The position numbers and the translations under genes are program-made. Source: Bagarius yarrelli (lineage: Eukaryota > Chordata > Actinopteri > Siluriformes > Sisoridae). Taken from it: a stretch of DNA of 64,000 nt. This document shows positions 58,045 through 64,000 of the stretch, one piece after another (the stretch's first letter is position 1; the number at the start of each line of letters is the position of its first letter). The stretch lies in contig VCAZ01000351.1 of the NCBI GenBank assembly GCA_005784505.1, positions 1 through 64,000 of the forward strand, written 5' to 3'. Below the pieces are notes generated by a model. It did no database searches and was not told the origin of the DNA. It saw only the letters and a program-made list of their open reading frames with translations.

Positions 58045-58681
58045 ATATTCTTGGGGCATAGTACAGTAGGGATTTTCAGTTGAGCGATCACCTTGCTATC
58101 AATTAGGTTGAGCGCTGGTTAAGTTAATAAGTGCTGGGAAGGAATGAGACACTGAATCAATACACAGGTACGCAGGCACACTAAGACATATAAGACATGA
58201 CTCACTTTGGCAAAATGTGGCTTATTTTTTTTAGGGCAGGCTGAACTGTAGTGGTTTTCGGCACCCGCAGTAGAGACACAACCTTTCTTGAAGCCGACGT
58301 TGACAATCTTGTGGCTACAGCTTAGTGTATCCCAACTGCATAGGCTCGGGAACTGTATGTAATCCGCAACAGTTTGCTCGCCTTGGCATAACCGGATAAA
58401 ATGCAATAAAATATCTAGCCCACCCACTAGATATTCAAACATCTCCCAAAGTTGCGCCAGAAAGTAATCCACGGAAGATTGAATCTGTGCATCAGAGTCC
58501 CACACAGCAGACACCCAATCTAAAGCTCTCTCTGAAAGTAACGATAAAAGGAAAGCACACTTCTTACTTTTAGTGGGAAACATGCTGTTCCTGAAATGCT
58601 TGCAAAGCTTAAGCATGTTAATTCATGGTGACTTGTAAACGCACCATACCCACTGGATCCAAAGGCGGCAAAGTATTGTGA

Positions 58682-58955
58682 TGTGACGAAGAACCAGGAG
58701 AAGGATCCATAATGCAGATAGCAGTTGTATTGTGCAATCTTACACAGTGAAATACAGGTAACCAGGTAAAAAAATTCTAAGAGTCAAGGTCAAGAACCAG
58801 GAAAAGTCAGACACCAGACAGAAAACAAACCAAAACACATAGTATTTCTCATTAAATCAATACTTTGCATCATAACATTGTGAACGGCTCATTTAAATAA
58901 TGGTAGAGACGCCGATTTCGGCGACCTCTGGTGGGAGGAGGGCAGAATCATTACA
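58682..58955 (-). repeat. Gypsy 5' LTR
   Basis: 274 bp, beginning TGTGACGAAGAACCAGGAG and ending AATCATTACA. Divergence from the partner LTR, including a short replaced stretch in the second half, can be used to date the insertion. Confidence 0.92.
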
Positions 58956-59000
58956 AAACTATTCCACGACATTCTAATTTATTGAGATGCACCTGTATAT

Positions 59001-59590
59001 ACATGCTTACAGTTTATACTAATACTTTTCTACTGTACTGATAGTTACTGTCTTTAACCTACCTTTTTTAACCTTTTCACCCAAATAGAGCAAAATAACA
59101 GTGGGTGCCATTTTAGGTCAGTGGAAATTTTTACATCTTGTGCAGAAACCAACGATCATATTCATATCTGTTTTGCTGAGACACATTTATGTGTTCAAGT
59201 GTAAATGGAACACAAATCACATATCCGATCATAAAAAAGTGATCAGGTGTAAATAGTCCCACAGTGGAGAGTTCATGTTGATTTGATTTGACAGCTTTAG
59301 ACAGCAGTCTAAACTAAAATTCAAATTAAACTTTCCGAATGACTCAGGCAACCTTTTTCTTTCCAAGCTAACCCTTGGTTTTTTTTAAAATATATATATT
59401 TCAGATTTACTATGCTGACAGAAACACATCCAGTTTTGCTGCGGAAAAGACCTTTTTTGTCGGGTGTTTTTGCCATAATATTTGCACTCTATTAATCATG
59501 GCTTTATTTTTTAGTTTTCCAGATTTTAGTTTAAGCTGGTCTAAGGTTCTTAGTGAAACGGACATTCAGTCTTAGTTGAAAACCCGCCCA
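59001..59590. other. Region before fam210b, with a repeat copy
   Basis: No gene seen. About 59130-59250 holds the second copy of the 7.5 kb repeat (TTCATATCTGTTTTGCTGAG). The rest is AT-rich. Confidence 0.5.
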
Positions 59591-59599
59591 TCAACAAAC

Positions 59600-59837
59600 A
59601 GCTAAGAACCTCCTACTGAGTGCAGAGGTTGAGCTCCGTGTTCGGCTATCGCGCGGTGTCGCTTAGCGTCACTTAAGTTAGAGCTGGTTATAAAACTGTT
59701 TTTGGGAGTGGCGCCCCCAGTGGGATTAGCTTGATTGTGTTGTTTTTGTTGTTAAGCATGACTCGTAGTTTTTCTTATGTTCGTCTGAGATAAATCGCCG
59801 TTCGCTGGTCATTCGCCATAAGCGTTAGAAAGAGACA
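59600..59837 (+). promoter_or_regulatory. fam210b: Probable fam210b promoter and 5' UTR
   Basis: Compared with its flanks this stretch is richer in CpG (CTATCGCGCGGTGTCGCTTA at about 59646; ATAAATCGCCGTTCGCTGG). It lies directly before the fam210b start codon. No transcription start can be fixed. Confidence 0.45.
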
Positions 59838-61248
59838 ATGTTTGTTTGTCGAGGAGCGAGATCTGTTACCTCATTAATTCATTATTATCACTTAGCTGGT
59901 TCAGTGCAGGTTGCAACAAACCTGCCACAGGACGCCATATGGACATTGCGTAACTCTGGCATTATTTCCGGCTCACAAGTCTGTAACAAACGCGCTAACA
60001 ATGCCTATAATTTTCCCCGGCGACAGGATGAATTAGTGAAAAGCAACGAATGTAAATATGTGCATCGTTCATGTGCGGCTTGCAAATCTGTTTCAAGGCT
60101 TGGCTTCTTTTTGCCTGTGTCGTGGATGTTTACCGATCGAAATACAAATGACCAGCTACATTCACCGAAAAGCGTTTTTTGTCTTGGTACCCAAACGTGT
60201 TCCTTTCATTCGACAAACATTCTTTTGTCAAGCGCGTTATTTAAATTCTCAGAACAGAAAAGCACCAACTGGACGAAAAGGGAACCAGTCAAAAAGGTTA
60301 AAGAGGTAATTTTTGTTAATATATTACTATGCATTCTTAGCTGGTTAAAAAGTCCTGGGACATAATGCCAACGCCCGTCCTGTCTCTGTACTGATATGAG
60401 CGACAACCGACATTTCGAAAATCTAAAGATAAACCGCACATACACAAACATAGTTTAAAACGTATTTTAGCGCAGTTTTTTTGTCTTCTACCCTTTATAA
60501 AATATACACCACTACCATACTATTATTATTGTGTTATAAATATTATCATCACGACGTGGTGAAACTCTCCACGTGAGTGCTCTCTAAAGCTATGATAATA
60601 AATAAAAACTGAATAGTTTAAAACAACTAAAGTTATTTAAAAGTGTGTAAAATTATTTTTAGTTTTCACTATATTTAAATGTGTAAATTGAACAAAAAGA
60701 GAACTGATTGAAAATAGTTTAAAAAGTTATCATACCATCTTGGTATTCTGTCAGCAGAAATTGGGTGTCACTCGTGTTATATAACAAAATGCAGTTTTAG
60801 TAATTTTTCTAATTTCAGGTTAAAAAGGCTTGCCAACATAACTGTTCGGTTGCCAAATAAATACACACATAAATAATGCTTTTTTTATTGATCTCCGGTC
60901 AACTGGATTCACTCTGCATTTTATACATGCTATAGACCAAAAGGATATATGCTTTAAATAATTAGTATCGTGTTCCAGCACTCTAAATATCTGCACTCTC
61001 CAATCATCCGTCAGTTTTCACATGTTGGTGCATACTGTGGCATTTATTTCGATGTTATTCTCTTTGTCTTATTAGGTGTTGCTATCTAAAAGCTCACATG
61101 AAGACTCTGAAAAACCAGAGCCAGAGGAAAAGCAAAATAAAAAACAACAGCTGAAAAAGGTTTTTAAAGAATACGGCGCTGTTGGTGTTACTTTTCACAT
61201 TGGAATATCTCTTATTTCTCTTGGAATTTTCTACGCTGCTGTATCCAG
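59838..61248 (+). CDS. fam210b: FAM210B, first two coding exons (3' part outside window)
   Basis: Mitochondrial membrane protein of the DUF1279/FAM210 family, linked in mammals to mitochondrial metabolism and erythroid differentiation. Exon 1 is 59838-60305 (156 codons). It starts MFVCRGARSVTSLIHYY, a basic, acid-free N terminus fitting a mitochondrial targeting peptide; the rest of exon 1 is poorly conserved. Exon 2 is 61076-61248 and encodes an acidic/lysine-rich linker. It then carries the start of DUF1279: QQLKKVFKEYGAVGVTFHIG, then ISLISLGIFYAAVS, which includes the first membrane segment. Exon 2 ends in phase 2 at AG, followed by GCAAGT, an apparent GC donor. The expected next block (a GVDM-like segment) is not found between 61250 and 64000, so the gene continues past the window. 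Identification rests on exon 2. Confidence 0.85.
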
Positions 61249-61250
61249 GC

Positions 61251-62505
61251 AAGTAAATTATTTGTTAATTTTTGTTTTAAAATACAAACAATCAAATGCT
61301 AAAAAATGTAAAACTATCTCGTACATTTTTTTTGCGTTTATTTATTTGCATGTTTATTTATTCAAGTATTTTTTTAAATATCTAAATCTAACAAGGCACT
61401 GTTCATGGTATGTGTATGGCAAAGCATGATAAACGGTTGTTGTTTCTAAGTAGAATTCATTCTTAATGGGCTTTGAGGGTGTTTTTAAGATTAAGGCACT
61501 ATTTTATGGATTATACACTGAATTACATATTTGAATTTAGTCTACATTTCCTCAAGCTGGATGATAGTGTTGATACTGTTTTTATACAAAATCAGCATTT
61601 TTGTTGCTTGTATGTCATACACATTTCAGATGAGAGTATGAGGGACTGAGGACTTAACCCTTCAAATTAAATCAAAATCAAATCAAATTATATTTGTTGT
61701 CTACATGAAATACATGCTATGACAAGTAGCAAAATGTTATTATACAACTGAGCTCCAATAAAAATAAGAATAATAAAAATAAAAAGATACGAGTGGTATA
61801 GATGAAGAAGTAATCTACACAATGAAAGAGAGCAAATGTACATTATATAATTATAGTAATTTAAATAAAGAAAAGCATACAGTTTAGTCTAGATAAGCTA
61901 TTTTTGGGAACAGTGAAATATGTAATATTAAAAATAAAAAAATACTCAGAAAATATCAAAACACTGTAAATTTCTTACATTCTAACATTATCATATAAAA
62001 GATTGTAGAAAAAGCTAAAATCATTAAATTGATTTTATAATTCCTAACTATAAGTTAAGAAACTACAAAATGTAAATTAAGTAATTATAATTGTATTTTG
62101 TTTGACTATGCAAAGAATATTGTTTTTTAAAAAAAAACGTTATTTCTTATCCGAATAGCCAATTATGGATCAAATTGTTTTTAAAATTAAGTGCTAGTTT
62201 AAATAAAGTGCAGACAGTGTAAAAATTGTATTGTGTATTAGTAATATTATATATTTTATAGTTGTTCTTTGTTAATTAGTCCTAGCTATAACAAATTTAA
62301 ATAGTATTATAGCTGCTGTATAAATACAACTTAACTAAATTATTAGATATCGCATAAAACCTTTATTTTCAACGGTTTTAATGGATACAAAACATCTGTG
62401 TAAAATGACATGTTTTTGGAAGGTAAAACAGAAGCCAAGATAAATCTTGGCATAACTTCTTCAATTAACAATGAGCAATAATGTAACATATATTAGTAGT
62501 AGATT
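61251..62505 (+). other. fam210b intron 2, no feature recognised
   Basis: AT-rich intronic DNA. A low-complexity A/T stretch runs from about 61670 to 62000. No exon matching the remaining FAM210 domain was found. Confidence 0.5.
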
Positions 62506-63245
62506 TGTTCTGACACTGACAGGCAGAATAACAAGGAAACATCCAGAAAAAAACACATTTCCAAAAAGTTATAAATTGATTTGCATTTTAATGAGTGAAA
62601 TAAGTCTTTGACACCTTCGCAAAACAAGACTTGGTACAAGTTTTTTTGTAGTTGTTCACTCAGGAGGGAGTTTGTCCCTCTCCTCTTTGCAAATCTTCCT
62701 CAAGTCATTAAGGTGGTGGCTTTCCTAAGACGACCTTGCAGGCGCTGTAGGATTTTAGTTCTTCATGGTGTAGTGTTACAAATTGTTTTTTTGGTGATGC
62801 CTTGAGAAAATGATCCTCCTATATAGTTCTGGGTTAATTCCTCACTGTTTTCATGATCATTGAAACTCCACAAGGTAAGATCTTGCATGGAGCTCCAGAC
62901 CGTGGGAGTTGACAGTTATTTTATTTTTTTTCAATTTGTGAATAATCTCACCAATTGCTGTCACCTTTTCTCCAAACTGCTTTGTGATGGTCCCTTTAAG
63001 AGATAGTCTCTTTAAGCGAGTCCCTTTAAGAGAAAGCTCCTAATCTCAGCTCATTACCTATATAAAGGACACATGGGAGACAGAAATTTTGCTGATTGAT
63101 AGGAGATTCAATATTTATTTCACTCATTAAAACACAAATCAATTTATAACCTTATTTAAAAAACGTGGGTTTTTTCTGGCTGTTTTTGTTGTTATCCTGC
63201 CTCTCATTGTTAGAATAAACCCACAATTAATATTATAGAGTGATT
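62505..63245. mobile_element. Tc1-like transposon, internally deleted, fam210b intron 2
   Basis: The ends carry the same features as the 48.5 kb element. AACATCCAGAAAAAAACACA and TTTTAATGAGTGAAATAAGT are at the left; complementary TTATTTCACTCATTAAAACA and GTTAGAATAAACCCAC are at the right. Transposase traces are on the minus strand only in part. Inner repeats of CCCTTTAAGAGA form a small palindromic cluster (about 62990-63070). It is inactive. Confidence 0.75.
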
Positions 63246-63956
63246 AAATTTAGCAAGTAATCAAGTCATTTTTCAATGATTTTTCTTAACATTTTTCCTT
63301 TACAAAAGAGTAGACCTTAAGCAGTAAACAAATGCCTTAGACTACAGATAAATTAGCATTCACTTATTATTACAATATTTTAATAAATATTTATATTTTG
63401 ATTAGAAGTAAGTCAAAATTAACTCAACTTTTTTGTTCTCTCAACTGTCTGTGTCCTCCAATCTAATTGGAGTTTTGTGGGGATCACTACTTGCAAATAA
63501 GCCCTTTTGGCAACATGTTTTATGTGTTACAGGTTATCTAAATGTCCCTTCAAGCACAAAAAACTGCTTTTTAAAATTTGTAAACATTCGACAAAAAATT
63601 ATAGTTTAGTTTGATTTGCATAAAGATACAACTTGATTGTCATTCAAATTACAGGTACATCGCAACAAAATGATCTACAAGAAGTGCAAATACTAAAAAT
63701 TGTGCAAATAAACAAGTTTGGATAAATTATAAAACATATAAAGTGTTAATGTAGGAATTATATATTGTGCAATAAGGTGTGCATTATGCATAGTGTATGT
63801 ACAGCATAGGAACAGCGTATAAACATTTTCACGCAACTGTAGCCATCTGGAGTAGTGATTTTGTTTTCACCATATTAATAGCCGCCTTTGATTGTGCTAT
63901 GCTGTGAAAATTTTTTAAATTGAATTTATAAGCTATAATTTATATACAAGTAGATA

Positions 63957-63980
63957 TGTGTGTGTGTGTGTGTGTGTGTT
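63957..63980. repeat. (GT)n microsatellite
   Basis: About twelve GT units near the right edge of the window. Confidence 0.9.
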
Positions 63981-64000
63981 CAGTTTCAGACCAGTGTCAG

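Larger units (their letters stand above)
52335..58955 (-). mobile_element. Gypsy/sushi-like LTR retrotransposon, minus strand, defective, with L2 inserted
   Basis: LTRs are 52335-52621 and 58682-58955, both TG...CA. The 5-bp target duplication AAACT is exact (52330-52334 and 58956-58960). Minus-strand order from the right: a gag-like fragment (58119-58616) with a degraded zinc knuckle, then after the L2 insertion reverse transcriptase (54234-54648; KLDLRSAYNLIRIR). Next come RNase H (53530-54195; NELFAIKKALTEWRHWLEG) and an integrase zinc finger and core (52944-53328; CHVCAQ, SVDFITDLP). The RT active-site motif, normally YxDD, reads YING, so both catalytic Asp are lost. Protease and much of gag are missing. 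The purine-rich AGGATGGGGGG beside the left LTR is the polypurine tract. Without the L2 it is about 3.2 kb. This is a host-genome retrotransposon relic and inactive. Confidence 0.92.
51815..58997. mobile_element. Tc1-like transposon split in two by a Gypsy element
   Basis: Left part 51815-52334: minus strand reads SAGVGPLCFLKTKVTAPVYQ, then LQQDLAPAHTAKSTKSWLND and GVLDWPAN, the second catalytic block and beyond of a Tc1-type transposase. Right part 58956-58997: the missing right end, ATTCTAATTTATTGAGATGC followed by ACCTGTA. Removing 52335-58960 makes the two halves read continuously as a normal Tc1 3' end. The left terminal repeat is lost. Same family as the 36.5-38.1 kb element. Confidence 0.9.

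Noticed and set aside
59838..60305. fam210b exon 1 as a separate novel gene
   Set aside because: Although poorly conserved, it ends with a good GT donor in the phase needed for exon 2 and has a targeting-peptide-like start, as expected for FAM210B.
60058..60451. Open frames on both strands over fam210b exon 1
   Set aside because: They overlap the long in-frame exon 1 of fam210b and have no conservation that I recognise.
62880..62945. GTGGGAGTTGACAG as the next fam210b exon (GVDM-like)
   Set aside because: No acceptor precedes it, the frame breaks at once, and it lies inside the 62.5 kb Tc1 element.
1..64000. Undescribed defence, CRISPR or gene-cluster system
   Set aside because: The window is ordinary vertebrate chromosomal DNA with spliced conserved genes and transposons; no array, operon or unknown multi-gene unit could be supported.

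Overview
This is a 64 kb piece of a ray-finned fish nuclear genome. It is AT-rich and intron-rich, with four conserved protein-coding genes, all on the + strand, set in dense transposable-element debris. The order is vapb (2539-12391), rab22a (19766-32002), npepl1 (34934-50670) and the first two coding exons of fam210b (59838-61248, continuing past the right edge). Their human orthologues all lie on 20q13, so this looks like a conserved vertebrate neighbourhood. The abundant Tc1-like elements, RTE, L2 and sushi-like Gypsy retroelements, 8-bp-duplication hAT MITEs and a tRNA-headed SINE suggest an otophysan teleost. A catfish is my best guess from the SINE tails, but this is recall and not a search.

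Layout. 1-2538: intergenic DNA and the vapb promoter. 2539-12391: vapb, six coding exons; introns hold Tc1 remnants, SINEs and a decayed antisense RTE LINE. 12392-19765: vapb 3' region, (AT)n microsatellites, two antisense Tc1 copies, a small RTE fragment, and the rab22a promoter with a consensus CTCF-type motif, a CLEAR-like E-box and a YY1-like site. 19766-32002: rab22a, seven coding exons; the 7 kb intron 3 contains a poly-G tract, a nearly complete Tc1 and two related hAT-type elements. 32003-34933: rab22a 3' region and repeats. 34934-50670: npepl1, twelve coding exons. 50671-59837: a TE nest in which an L2 LINE lies inside a Gypsy LTR element that lies inside a Tc1 element. 59838-64000: fam210b 5' part and intron 2.

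The four genes do not form a pathway. vapb encodes an ER contact-site receptor, rab22a an endosomal GTPase, npepl1 an M17 aminopeptidase-like protein and fam210b a mitochondrial membrane protein. I found no operon, CRISPR array or novel gene system. The observations most worth checking are: two single-base frameshifts in otherwise intact genes (vapb exon 2, npepl1 exon 1), probably assembly errors; four apparent GC-AG introns among 24; a SINE ending about 18 bp before npepl1 exon 9; and the datable three-level transposon nest. Exon boundaries come from reading splice sites against remembered vertebrate orthologues. UTR ends and transcription starts are not determined.
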